From Volvox africanus (Eukaryota > Chlorophyta > Chlorophyceae > Chlamydomonadales > Volvocaceae): a DNA stretch of 64,000 nt. Positions 29,788-42,300 of the stretch are shown here, in pieces (within the stretch, counting starts at the first letter, position 1; every line of letters starts with the position of its first letter). The notes under the pieces are model-generated. The model was not told the origin of the DNA, searched no databases, and saw only the letters and a list, made by a program, of their open reading frames with translations. The stretch is taken from NCBI GenBank assembly GCA_030268105.1, contig BSDZ01000008.1, positions 744,001 to 808,000 of the forward strand, read 5' to 3'. The translations under genes and the position numbers were made by a program.

Positions 29788-32147
29788 GTCTTTGCTGTGG
29801 GCCAGATGGTAGCAAAGTGCCGTGCAGTACGGGCTCTTTTGCCCTCTGTTTTAAACCAAGTGGAGCAGGTGATAGGGAGACGTTTTTCTTTTGATGCACG
29901 AACTGTCCGTGCCGGCTTTGATGGCTTTTGTAATCTGTTTGAGCCTCAAGGTCGCCCCCTATCCTCCGCTAACTTGGGTGGGCATACTATCTTGTTCACT
30001 CCCTCTTCACTCTGCGAGCTACAGAAGCAATTAGCTCTCTTTAGGGCATGCAAACGTCAACACCCTGATACCTCAGCATGCATCTTGCTGCCTGAGTATG
30101 TGTCCCGACGCAACCCTTCTTTTCTGTCGGGAATGCAACGGGTCTTAAGGTTTAATCCAGGGACGGCTCTTTTCCATAGCCTTGATATGGCAGGTGAGGT
30201 TGTTCAACTCCCTGGAAGCCCATACTCTGTTGACGTCTGGTTTGCTGCTCCTAAATCGGTTCAGGAGGGCTTGCCTGAGACTGAACCCTGTATTTCAGTT
30301 CTCTGCTTGCCTAAAGCTGCTGCCCTGATAGGTGCTGGCGTACCTCTGATCACCGTAAGTACGGCAGGTCGTACGTTCACCGCCCTAGCCGACTCTGGAG
30401 CCAGTGATGATTTCATTTTGGCATCAGTGGTTACGCAGCTTGGCCTGAAACCTAGCCCATGCTCCTGGTCAGAAGTTACCCTTGCTGATGGGGGTAAGCA
30501 GGCTATCTTGGGGCAGGTTAATCTTCGTCTATCTGCAGGTCCTTTAAGGTTAAATGTCCGCCCATACGTGTTGCCTGAGCTAACTGACGCTGCCACGTAT
30601 ATCTTGGGTTCTTCCACGCTAGCACAGTATGGGGCTGTCCTTGACTATGAGGCTAAATCTTTGCGCCTGCGCAAGGGGAATCTAGTCTGCAAGGTACCCT
30701 TTACTACTGCCGGACAGCCACCAGATCAGATGACACCTGCGCCTTGCTTTAATTATGCAACCACTGCTATCTGTCAGCACACTGAACCTGAAGTTGTTGG
30801 CAGAAAAGCAGCAGTTCGCATGATTCGCAAGGGGGCCCATGCTTTACTAGTACGGCCCAAGTTGCACCTGAATGCAACTTCTATCCCAGCTGATGCCACT
30901 GACCCTGAGCTTGAGGCCCTGTTACAGGAATATGCAGATATATTCCAGGAGGTCCCTGGTAAGCCTCCAATGCGGCCTGTGGATCACACCATACCTTTGG
31001 TGCCTGGTGCAGTACCCGTTTCCCGCCCCATGTATCGGCTAAGCCCCTTGGAGCTGGACGAGGTCAAACGACAGGTTACTGAGCTGCTGAAAAAAGGTAT
31101 GATACGGCCAAGCACATCCCCATACTCCGCCCCTATTCTGTTTGTGGGAAAGAAGGATGGGACTCTGAGAATGTGCATTGACTATAGGGGGTTAAATGCC
31201 GCAACAGTTAAGAACCGTTACCCCCTCCCACGTGTCGATGATCTGCTGGATAAGCTAAAAGATTCTGCATTCTTTAGCTCTATTGACCTCCAGCAGGGGT
31301 ATAATTAGATTCGTATAGCAGAATCTGACATCCCTAAAACGGCTTTCCGTACGCCGTTTGGCCATTTTGAATATACCGTCCTTAGTTTCGGACTGACGAA
31401 CGCCCCTGCAACGTTCCAAGCCGTCATGGACCGCATCTTCAGGCCATACATCGACAAATTCGTCATCTGTTATCTGGACGATATCCTGGTGTTTTCAAAG
31501 ACCCGTGAGGAGCACATACAACACCTCCGCCTGGTCTTTGAGGTTCTGCGGCGTGAGCAGCTGTATGCTAAGCGTTCTAAGTGCCACTGGGCACAACCAC
31601 AGGTGGAGTATCTGGGGCATATAGTGTCTCAGGGTGGCATACAGATGGACCCCCGGAAAACTGCTGTTGTTCGGGATTGGCCAGTGCCCTCCAACCTTCA
31701 GGAACTGCGTAAGTTTTTGGGCCTGACCAACTACTTTCGTAAGTTCATAGAGCGCTACTCAGTCATTGCTGCACCGCTAACAAACCTCACACGTAAGGGA
31801 GCCTTCTCTTCACCTGAGGCCTGGACCCCCGCATGCCAAGAAGCTTTTGATGCTTTGAAGCGTGCTATCTCTGATGATATTATCCTGCACTTCCCTGACT
31901 ACTCATTGCCGTTCCGTGTAGAGGTCATAACTGATGCATCTATACATGGGACGGGGGCAGTTCTGTTGCAGCAGGGACGCCCCATTGCATACACGAGTAA
32001 GAAGTTTTCGGGGGCTGAAACCCGTTATACCACTGGGGAACAGGAATTTCTGGCGGTCCTACGTGCCTTGAAAGAATGGCGATGTTACCTTGAGGCCGGC
32101 CTTTTACCCTCAAGACTGATCACAAACACCTTACGTTTCTGCAAGGT
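29749..32147 (+). pseudogene. pol: pol of the second gypsy element, interrupted and truncated
   Basis: The frame continues directly from gag after the UAG. Protease DSGASDDF and reverse transcriptase with YLDD are present. A TAG at 31306-31308 replaces the Gln of the QQGYNQI motif, a likely CAG-to-TAG change. The frame then stays open to about 32095, where a single-base shift occurs in the RNase H block. Similarity ends at about 32147. The protease has DSG where the complete element has DTG; both occur in active enzymes. Confidence 0.9.
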
Positions 32148-32219
32148 GCCCGCTCTCGGTCGGGGTAGAACCTGGATCTCTAGGGGCAAATTAGTCGAGC
32201 CATAACAGTCGTGCCTGAA
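32148..32219 (+). repeat. Copy of the 3' part of the 10505-10829 repeat
   Basis: It matches 10757-10829 nearly base for base (CGCTCTCGGTCGGGGTAGAA, CATAACAGTCGTGCCTGAA). It marks the truncation point of the second gypsy element. Confidence 0.85.
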
Positions 32220-32764
32220 CACCTAATATGTATATGAACACATTTATATTACAAATCCATGGACCCCACCACTCGCCAAGAAAGCTTTGTTCAACGGACT
32301 ATATAACATTTTCCCTACTTGCCAGATTGTTTCATGCATGTCCCTGCCCTCCTCTACCTGACCCCCTTCCAATGACCACCATTGTGTACTTCCGGTTCGT
32401 ACAGCAGGACAATGGGGAGCTCGTTTTGGTCGAGGGCCGTGGGAAGACCCTATGGGTATCTGGCACGGCAGGAAATGGTACGCTGCCTCATCGCCAGGTT
32501 TGTGCGTGGGCGGAATTACTTGCACTGATCGACATCCTGGCATTTGGATGGATGGGGTTATTGCATGTACATGCATTCATGTACATGGGTCGGCGGTACC
32601 AAACAAACACGCACGGTACTAGGATTGCGGCAGTCCCTGTGGCACCATCCACAAGGTGGGTGATATGTGATTCGGCATTGATAACCTCGGCCAGCATGCA
32701 GTCTCGATCATATGGTGGCATGTAGAGCGGGGCACATCAGATTCAATCATCATGCATACAAAGG

Positions 32765-32803
<39 letters not shown>

Positions 32804-33237
32804 AGAGAGAGAGAGATAAATAGATAGATAAATGGATAGATGATGGATAGATATCACGACTACTCATCATAGACCGTTCTTATGCATTAAGAAGGAAGTT
32901 CGCTCTTATGATGTCGTTATTTTACGCTTGTATATTAGTTACAGCAATCTCCGTCGCTCAGTCGCTCGGTTCATACTGCCACTTCGCCCTTCCCGTCCCA
33001 CAAGCAATCCGACAGCCGTACATATTTTCCCGTATCTTACTACTGTCGTAATTAATTACCCATTCTCTTACCTTATTGCCCTACCTGCCCAGCCTATATC
33101 GTTACTTTACGTATGTTTATATCCCAACATACACACTCAGTCAATGCATCATTCATGCCCTGCAAGACATCATTAATGTGAAAGCTAAATATCCTATCCA
33201 GACTGACGACGAAGGTGCGTATGCTGCCGCCGCTCTG
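32220..33237. other. Intergenic DNA between gypsy remnant and agmatine deiminase
   Basis: A + frame at 32228-32725 is open but unrecognised and interrupted by low-complexity sequence; I do not call it. A (TA)n tract followed by GA units lies at 32766-32816. The part next to 33238 should include the deiminase 3' untranslated region. Confidence 0.4.
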
Positions 33238-35097
33238 CTACTGCTGCATGCGCTTGACTGCGGCAGGTAGGTTCTGTGTAAGGCAGTGGATGTTCCCGCC
33301 CCCGAGCAGCAGCTCCCGGGTGTACACCCCCACCACCTTGCGATCCGGGAAGGCGGCTGCCAGAGCTATCAGGGCGTCCTCGTCACTACGACTCTGTGGC
33401 GGCGGGGCGGCAGCGGGGCCATGATGCGGTGGGATGTGAAATAAATGATGATCCGGAAAGACTTAACGAGGGACGGACAGACCGTAGTAAGTAGCATGAA
33501 TTGCATATACAAATGAGCGTCATACATATAATGTTAAATAACATGTATACGTCATTCAACCGAACTGCCTGTCAGCCATCAACCAACTACTTGGACAATG
33601 GAACTCTACGTAAAATAAATTGTAAGTCGTTTTTCATTGGACATATACCGATAATACGTACGTTTATGTCATATAATTATGAATGTATGTTCGTGTATGT
33701 ATGCATATGGTTTATTTTTATACGTTACGTCCCCATGTACGAACCATCAGCTTCTGTACGCCCATATGTACGCACGCGCAGCGCTATGGCATGTCATCAT
33801 TACCGAACCCTAAACCCACATTCTGCCCACCAAACTGCGGCACCACCATGCCGCCATTGACTATGTAGCTGTTGATGTACGACGCTGGCAGCCGCCGACC
33901 AGCCGGCTGACAGGTGTTGTATCCTGCCGCCTGCGCCGCTGCAGCCAGGTTGTTCACGTCCCCAGGAGTCACGACCAGCGGGGGGTTGGGGCAGGGTACC
34001 TTAATGACGCGTATTGTACGCCCACGGGCGTCGGCTTGCTCCTCAATAGCCTCGAGGTTCCGTTGGCAAACTTGTCCGAGGTGTGGGTCGGCTGGGTCGT
34101 CACTCCAGGCGAGGAGAACGGTACCGGGCGCCGCGAAGGCGGCAACGTTGTCCACATGGCCGTTGGTACCCTGCCCGTACCACCAGTAGGATACGTAGAT
34201 GGACGGTGAAAGGCTCGTCTTAAAAAAATCGTAACTTAAGGCTCAATACTTAGGGCTTAAATGGGTTCAGCGGCTTTAGTCGTTTCGATGGGTTTAGGGA
34301 TTTTGATGGTTTTGGTGACTTTTACGCAGTTTAAGGGGTAGTTACGTAGTTTGACGGTTTATCCGGTTTTCAGTCCTTGGACTCAGTACGTAGTTCCCAT
34401 CTCTTGTGCTCTCGCTCTGTAGTGGCGTCGTACAAACTTACACGCCACACATGTGAAGCAGTCCGGATGACAGGAGTCACGATTGATCGGTCCTTCAAAC
34501 CGCGAGATCCTCTGTCCGTCTCTCCGTCTGTCTGTCTGTCTGCGGTGCGGGAAACCCTGCGATGTCCCTCCTGGTGCCCTGCCTGCTGCATGCCCTCTAT
34601 CTCTACCTGCTGCTTTTTCGGTTGAATGCCCCACCTGCTCTCGGGCGCTTGGCTGTGGCCTTACCTGTTCATCTCCCACCATGCCCTTCCACAGCCATAT
34701 CACGCGCTCTGCTCCCAAATATTCCCTCAGTAGCTCCTCAACTTGCTGTTGGTTCAGTTCCGGATTGCGAGACCAGTGCAAAACACTCTCCCGAGTAATC
34801 ATAATGGTCCTGCATGCTCCGTACGAACAAGAGGAGGCGAGGGAGGAATATACGGATGGAGACAGGGAGAGAGGGGGAGAGAGGGAAGAGAGAAAGAGAT
34901 GGAGGGGAGAGAGAAAGAGAGAGAAAAGGGGGGCAAACTAATAAATTTGTAACTCTTTCTTAATAAAGATTTCCCTTGTTCTGTATCCTCACATTTTAAC
35001 TTGTGAAGTTGGTGATATGGCTTACAACGAGCGATATATATATATATATATATATAAACCCTATAAACCCTATAATATATATATATCGCTCTCCCTC

Positions 35098-35130
<33 letters not shown>

Positions 35131-38100
35131 TTATGTTTATGTATATATACATATACATATACATATACAGAGGGAGAGAGAGAGAGAGAGCTTTTAGGGT
35201 TTTACACTGCTGTGGGCGATTTGCTCTGAAAGGACAAGCACCGGGGGCCCTGGCCGATCCGAACCACGTACAGCGCAGGGGGGAACACACGGCTTTGTCT
35301 GTCATTCATTTATATATATATCTGTGTGTGTGTGTGTGTGATCAAATACATTTCCTATTCGGCTTACAGCAGATTACACATTTCTCGGGTATAAATACCA
35401 TCCGGCGATACGAGTAACAGAGGTCCAGAGAGTGAGCCCAGAGCTCAACAAGCCCGCTTGTGACCCACCCGTCACCATCGCTGTGCACAGCTCCGCCTTC
35501 CAGGTGCAAGGGACATTCAAAGGAGCGCATGCCAGCCAGCTGAGGCAGACTGCGACCCGCCGCGCGATCCCTTGACCAGTCAGGAAGAAGCTGTAAATCG
35601 ATTCGGCAATTACAGCAGAAATTACAGGTTACAAATAACTGAAACAACATGCATATTCAACAATGTCGTTTGACATGTTTACATGGTGCTGTAAGCAATT
35701 TAGCAATATGTGTAACATAATAGTGTCTTAATTTGATATTTTCCTACATTCGAGATGAGATGTAATGTAATGTGATGTGATATATTTGCAGAAATAAGCA
35801 AGAAGTGGGTGTAATGATATATCTCTTTTATGTATCCGACTAACCCGATCAGAAGATGATACACGGGGCATCACCCCAGGACCACACAGGGATCGCCTGA
35901 CACTAGAATGTATGACGTGATATTTACTTTATTCACAAAACTATAAATTCAAACTCCACTTCACTTCGCTGTTATCTATACTTACCATATTATCTTGACG
36001 TACATTAACATATTGGGGTTGGTAATTATTTATTAATTATGGTCTGAACTCTCCCGGTTGTCAACCAGGCGTAATCAAATAATAAAGTCAGCAAGGCGGG
36101 TGCGTTATTAATAATGAATACAAGTTTCATTGAGCACGCGAATCTAAGGTCTTTAATGTTATAAATTATATAAAAATATATTGGTAAGATATAATTAATA
36201 AATTATTTAACTACAAGTGCATACAATTCCAAAAAGCTACACGATTGATTGCCGTTCATGCTTCATTACTTGTTGCGGCTGGGAAACTGCGCGCGGCATA
36301 AGTAAAAGGTTAATTGGAGTGGTGGGTTGTGAACAGCAGGTCCAGTGATATTTGGAGAGGTGTGATTCACATGAGCGACATCTCACCAGCAGTACGGTGT
36401 TGCGAGATGCATCATGATGACGTGAAGAAATAGACCCATCTGGCCGCGGGCGCCAGAGCACTTTGCTCTATCGACTGGCGACTCCCGGATATTCCGAAAC
36501 CGCCGCTCCATTGCCCCCTCCCATCTTCCCCTTCATACACACACATCCACGCTACCAATCTACTAAGCCACCCCCAAACGCTCCCCCCTCTTCCCCCCCC
36601 CCCTAAACATCCAGCCACCTACCAATCTACCCACCTAGCACTTACCGGCGGCAGGCCGTGCGCCATCTTGGCCGGGGATCCGTAGCAGTCAAAGTCAAAG
36701 TGCATCGCTGCAACCTCACGGTCGCCCGTTGACGAGTCATCCCTTACGAGGCACTATTCGTACACGGGTATAGGTAAAACGGGTGCGTAACAGTTATAAA
36801 CGTTTTAGGGTCTAGACGGCTGGGTCATCATCTGTGCGGTATATATGGCTTCTCGTGGTTCCGACCCGCGCCTGGCCCGCAATAATCAACAGGGAAGCCG
36901 TACACCTGCTTTCATCGTATCGTGTGTGCACCAGTATGGCGCCCATTCGCCTCCCTGTTGTATCTCTGTTGTGTCGGCCAACAAAGGCCCGATCGGAAGG
37001 ATGACCATCTAAGGTCCAGGATCCTTTGACACTGCCCGTAGATACCCCAGGATACTACACTCCCCTTGCGAGAGCCAGCAAAGAAGGCTTTACGGAAGCG
37101 GGACTGCTGCGCGAGCCGGCGGTGGCAGCGGTACAGGTTCCTGTCATCACTCGGACTCACGCGGCACGCAACGCAACGCAACACAACACAACACAACACA
37201 ACGGCACGCCAGGCCAGGCCAGGCCAGGCCAGGCCAAGTGAAATGTCATGCAGGCGCATCTGTCCGCTGCTGCCGCCGAATGCGCACCCACCCCACCTAG
37301 CCAAACACCTCCCCACAAACCCGCCCACACACCTCATCATATATATTTTATCGCTACTGCCCGCAAGCTCCCGCGACCGTGTACCGTACACAACTACCTT
37401 TAACCCTGCTGGCCATTCAACCGTGGCAGCACTACCGAGCCGCCGGCATGATAGCGAATCCCCCCCCCGCGATCATGTCCCTATAACTCCTTTGTCCTTA
37501 CACATGTACAGTCGTACAGACGTACCGTTGGTCCCCAATCCCTAACCCACACGTCATTCGTGGGCATCGGGATCACCTCCACCCCGGAGACCTCCCGGAA
37601 GTAGCCACGTGCCACGCTGTACACCTAATCCACAAAGCACATCGTCGTACAGGAAGTAGCGCCGGGTCAGAGCGGACGGGTTAGGGCCTTTCTGCCGCTC
37701 GAGTACGACACGATGTACGAAAAAGGGGAAACACGAAGATGAGGTGCATCATACAGCGACTTGACCGGAAAGAGGCCAAGTGAGACCTTTCTGCTTTTCT
37801 TGGACCTCGGGATAGCTTCACAAATACGTGCCATAGGTTAGCGAAGCGAATCATTTCAACTGCCCCTTGCCCCTCACTACTGTACTTCTTAACATATCCT
37901 GGAAATGATTTTAGGGTTTTGTTAGGTTTTCTCAGGGTTTTGTTAGAGGTTCGGGTTGTAACCCCTTACACAGGGTATTCTTGAGGATACCCCTCCTTAA
38001 GCCTAAACACCTCATACTGTACCTTGGGATCTGCCAGCATCCATACCGGTTCAAACCGCGAGATGGCGCGAGCTACAGCTGTCTGCTGCTGCTGAGCCGG

Positions 38101-38604
38101 CCGCGCCTCATCGCGCCACAAGTACGGATCGTACGGAAATGCCATCCAGGTGCCAACGTGGCGCTCATATTCACCCGGCATCCGGAAGCCCAACTCCCGG
38201 GGTGTCGGCGCGGCATGCAGCTCGCGGGGAACTGGTGGGCTCCAGGTGGGCTGAGGGGGGACAGCTTCGGACGGGATGCTACTGCTGCTACCGCTGCGGC
38301 TGTAGCTGCGGCTGTAGTTGCGGTTATAGGAGCGGACAGGAGTATAGGGACCGGTGCTGCTACTGCCGCCGCGCTCAGTGATGGAAAACAAGCCATAGGG
38401 AAGACTGCGGCCTGTTGTGAACGCGGAAACGATGAGGGGCGCAGATACAGTTGCGGCGGCCGCAACGTGGAATGACCCTCTGACGATGGGCCAGGAACTG
38501 ATTTGGGTCAGGCGATGATGATGAGGGATAAAGGATGTCGCGAGTCGGCGAGTTACATTGGACGTTTTCGAATCGCTGCCGTAAGACGGCGAAAACGAAA
38601 CCAT
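33238..38604 (-). CDS. AIH: Agmatine deiminase (agmatine iminohydrolase)
   Basis: Seven exons on the minus strand: 38604-37991, 37616-37526, 36753-36646, 35590-35469, 34809-34665, 34170-33820 and 33393-33238. All are GT-AG and in phase, encoding 528 residues. The family converts agmatine to N-carbamoylputrescine and ammonia in putrescine synthesis. Visible blocks in order: [29 protein letters not shown] (catalytic Asp region), [22 protein letters not shown] (catalytic His), [14 protein letters not shown] and the C-terminal [10 protein letters not shown] with the nucleophilic Cys. The ~110 residues before the domain are Ser/Arg/Pro-rich and may be an organelle-targeting sequence; ATG 38604 is the start that best precedes it, though the frame is open further upstream. 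Exon 3 ([14 protein letters not shown]) is less conserved than the rest. Introns hold a family-2 repeat, a LINE-tail copy and GA- and TA-rich tracts. Confidence 0.95.
34840..34937. repeat. GA-rich purine tract
   Basis: Nearly pure G/A on the + strand, in the deiminase intron just upstream of exon 5. Confidence 0.85.
35036..35192. repeat. TA / TATG microsatellite cluster with foldback
   Basis: (TA)n, two AAACCCTAT units, (TATATG)n and (GA)n. The CTCTCCCTCTGTATATG and CATATACAGAGGGAGAG flanks are inverted, so the cluster can fold on itself. Confidence 0.8.
35205..35300 (-). mobile_element. LINE/SINE-like 3'-end fragment, copy 2
   Basis: It shares AAAGGACAAGCACCGGGGGCCC-type sequence, GCGCAGGGG and GGCTTTGTCTGTC blocks with 19918-20010 and 61928-62015. 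As in those, the 3' end borders a microsatellite. Confidence 0.55.
36957..37056 (+). repeat. 100-bp dispersed repeat family 2, copy 2
   Basis: About 97% identical by eye to 11231-11330. It lies inside the deiminase intron upstream of exon 3. Confidence 0.9.
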
Positions 38605-39341
38605 CGCGCCGGGGGTGGATGACGACAAGAGGCGGAGAGGAAGATGAGAGAACGCCGTCTCAGTTACCGAAGAACAACCTAAGGTCAGGGAAAAGAAGTG
38701 CGGTGACGCACTGGACCTCAGCGGATTTTGTATCAGCGGACGTCCCTGGCGCCGGCTACAAATGACTAAAAGAATGGAATAGTAGAAAATGGAAAGGCTC
38801 AGAAGTCCGAGGTCATTTGGAAAATCTACGAAGCGGAACGACAAATGACGCCGATGCCTTACGAAGCAAGGACAGGGGTTGGAGAGGACCGAACGCCATA
38901 GCTTTGGACCAGCGCCTTGCGGTAAGATGGGTAGAAACTTCATATGAACTTGATAATCACTTATTAGGAAATTCAATAAATCTGATACGACGCGCAAAGG
39001 TTCTTGCGAATGACTCAGGTTCCATTCCCATGGAGCAAACCCGCTTGGAAACCTTCAAGAATAACTATAACACGATGTAAAAATTCTGCGAATGATTGTA
39101 CAAATAAATGGGAGAGACTGGAAGGTAACGCACTTATCTAGAAATCACCTCAACGATTAACCGGACACGGAAAGCCATGATCGTGTAGAAATATTAATAT
39201 TCCTTAGGTTTTCTAAGCGAATCACTCGTTTAGCCGTCCAATCAAAGCTCCGAGACCGAAGTCGAAGGGTGATTTTCGCTGTTAATTGTGATCTTTAGAC
39301 ACGTATACCATTATAATATTGAATTATCATTTAATACTGCG
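38605..39341. promoter_or_regulatory. Shared upstream region of the divergent deiminase and cyclase genes
   Basis: 737 bp separate the two start codons, which point away from each other. Both promoters must lie here unless 5' exons are missing. I see no clear TATA box or other recognised element. The minus strand is open here from 38997 in the deiminase frame, so part could be extra deiminase N-terminus. Confidence 0.55.
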
Positions 39342-42300
39342 ATGGCCTCCATGGTTACAATTGACGGTGAGGGAAACTGCACCAGCATTTTTTCGGCTAT
39401 AGCTTAGATAATCTGTGGTACCAAGAGCATATCAAGATTTCTTTAGTTAAAACCTCCTGAAATAAAAAATTGACGTGTCGGGGCTCAAGAAAGTTCCTTC
39501 GGATGACCTTCCATAACGTTCCCATTCCAAGTTCGGAAGGCCCACCGGCATAACCTCGCACCCGGCGCTTTTCTTGACCTAATCCTCCCATCTCGCAATC
39601 CTGTAACCTCTTACAGGTTGCATGCTGGAAGGTGGCGGACAGATCCTCCGCAATGCCTCCGCCCTGGCTGCAATAACCGGCATCCCATTGGCCGTGGATC
39701 AAATTCGTGCAAAGCGCACCAGGCCGGGCCTGCAGCCACAGCATCTCACCGGCTTAAAGCTCGTAGAGGCCTTATGCGGCGGAAAGCTCGAAGGTGCGTG
39801 CCGTCTGCCTGCCTAGGTTCGTCGTTGTCTACTGGTAATTTACTAGACAGACGTACGTGTGATGGAGAGATGTGATGAAAATGTGTTATGAATGAAGCAA
39901 TTTTTTTTATAAAATGTGTAATTGCATTTAGTACCTGTAGTCAACTCGGGTATATGATGGTTAGTTTGGGTCTTGGGGAAATTGGTGCTGAGGCTAGCAT
40001 GGGTCATTTAATGAGCCACGCTAGTTTCAAAGCAGTACTCTTTTTAGCTGCTGGGATGGTTATTAGCGGTAATGGTGGTAACCAGAATATCACTCGTTGG
40101 ATTTTATTTTATTTCATCTGCTGATGCCGATTGCTTCCTTGTTTTGTTTCAGGGGGCGAAGTCGGCAGCAGAAGGATCGTCCTGCGGCCCCAGCAATCCC
40201 CTAGGACGGGTAATTACAATGCTGACACGAGGACGGCGGGAAGCTGCACATTGATGTTGCAGGTACGCTAAGCACAGCTTGTGGATCCGCCATAACCTTC
40301 CTGAAACCACCACATCCGGATGGTTTCACATTCTTTTGTTCCACCTGACCCTCTGCGCCTGCATCCCTGCATGTCTGCATGTCCCTTTCAGGCCTATCTG
40401 CCTGTCTACGCCAATGACAGACAAAACACACACACACAAAAGCACACACATACAGACACACAAACACACACACACACACACCCTTGCTTGCCATACAGAT
40501 GCACTCTTTCTGATCCACGGCGAACACGCATTTCCAGATCACCGCAGAAAATGAAACCTAGTGGTCAGCCATAACCATAGTGCATAACAGTGCAATTGCG
40601 AAGCACTTACGTTGCCCTGCACCCGTGCACTTTTCCCCGGGACTTACGGGGAGTTGCCGCGGCCACAGGCCGCCATGCCCGTGTGTGTTTTTGCGGGTCC
40701 AGAACTCTCCCCAGAGCCCGCAGGGGATCCCGGGTTCAGCCAGCTGGAGCTTAAGGGTGGTACGGATGCCGACATGGCGCCGCCGGTGGGCTACCTGACT
40801 GAAGTCCTGATTCCCCTACTCCGAAACCAATACGGTGATCTCCTGGACGGCCTGGACGTACAGCTGGTGGGTGTAGTGTATGAAAAACGTTTGAATGATG
40901 TGATGCGTGATGCATTATTACTCTTAACGCCCATGGTTTATACGAATACAAATTATTTCGGAACGTAATTCGGAATGCCGTTTATGTTGCAAAACCAGCG
41001 AGTCATCGGACACGATAATCTTTTATAGGTTAGGCAAGCTTACGGCACAGCACGAATGTTGCTCTAAATCTCCTGCCAAATTAAAAAGGAAGAGATTCTG
41101 TTTAAATGATGCGAAAAACATAACAGACCAAATTTACATACGTATTTTGTATTTTATTTTTGCTGGTTGGCAACTTGGCATTCAGGTGACTGGCTTGGGG
41201 TGGCCCATGGGCACCGTACGTTTCCACATGTGCAGGTTCGTCGAGGGTTTTATCCCCGGGGTGGCGGAATTGTAAAGGTCCGAGTGCCCAGCCTCCCCGC
41301 CGGCACCTCCCTACCTCCCCTGGACCTCACGTCTCGCGGGAATGTGACGCAGGTATTGCGTATTTTGGAACGTACGATATTGCGCAGTGATGCATGTTGG
41401 TGCACTCCAGTAGCCACTTAGTTCTCATTTTGCACTGGTGCATTTGGTTTTTCCTAATTCCTAATTGGGCACCACGATCCAGCGCGCCTCATTCCTCGCG
41501 TAGGCGTAATTCATTAAGCCGACGACCATGAAATTTTCATTTTGTACCGCCGCGTCTCTTAGTGGCTGTCCTCATGCTTGGGCGGAAAACGTTGTGTACG
41601 CTAGTCCTTCGACCTCCATTTTTAATCGCGACTTTTTGAACGAACATTCGAAAACAATTGACAATATATATCAGGTAACCATCAAGGCCTTTTCCGCGGG
41701 CCGGGTGGCGGCATCGGTTGCAAAGCGACTGGCGGCGTCGGCAGAGGCGGTGGTACGGCGGACACTCAAGGGCCTCGGACCCATGGGTCGTGGAGTGCCG
41801 GTGCTCGTCGAGGTCGTGTATGAAACCCCTGACCGTGCCGTCGGTGGGTCAAGCTTCCCCTCTATTCCGAACTAAAAGAGTTCACATCGCAATCACACAC
41901 ATGTTTATTGTTCGTGTATGCTACCTTCCGAGAAACTGCTGATGTGCACTGAAACGAGGTCCCATCGAGTTTTTGATAGAGGTTATATTGCAATATCGTG
42001 GTTACGACGGCACTTCATAAGGCCTTACAATGCGCATACCGCTCACCAGGGGACGGTTGCGGAGTGCTCGTGTTTGCGGATACGGACACCGGCTGCAGAT
42101 TAGGTGAGTCATGCAAATGCGCGCACGGCAGACGGGTGACCGGGCACAAGGACAGACGGACAGACGGACAGACGGGAGGGTTTCAACAAAGACATTTCTT
42201 TGTTTGTGACGATCTATCTTGTCTTGTCTTCATGCAACGGATTGGAGAGTTCCATTCTGGACGCGGATTATATATATAGATATAATGTGTCGGTGTCGTA

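Larger units (their letters stand above)
28557..32147 (+). mobile_element. Second Ty3/gypsy element, broken and 3'-truncated
   Basis: It is related to the complete element but in the opposite orientation and diverged. The 5' LTR ends with ACAACA at 28885; its start is uncertain because no second LTR is present (28557 is a guess from a TG). A primer site follows at 28889. gag lacks its core, and pol has a nonsense codon and a frameshift. The sequence stops in RNase H at about 32147, exactly where a dispersed repeat begins. Integrase, chromodomain and 3' LTR are missing. Confidence 0.85.

Noticed and set aside
32228..32725. 165-codon + frame
   Set aside because: No family recognised and low complexity at its end; no splice or neighbour evidence.
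37905..37965. TTTTAGGGTTTTGTTAGG-like sequence resembling a telomere repeat
   Set aside because: Irregular and short; also seen at 11570-11606 and 57640-58020. It is not a telomere and is too degenerate to call an interstitial one.
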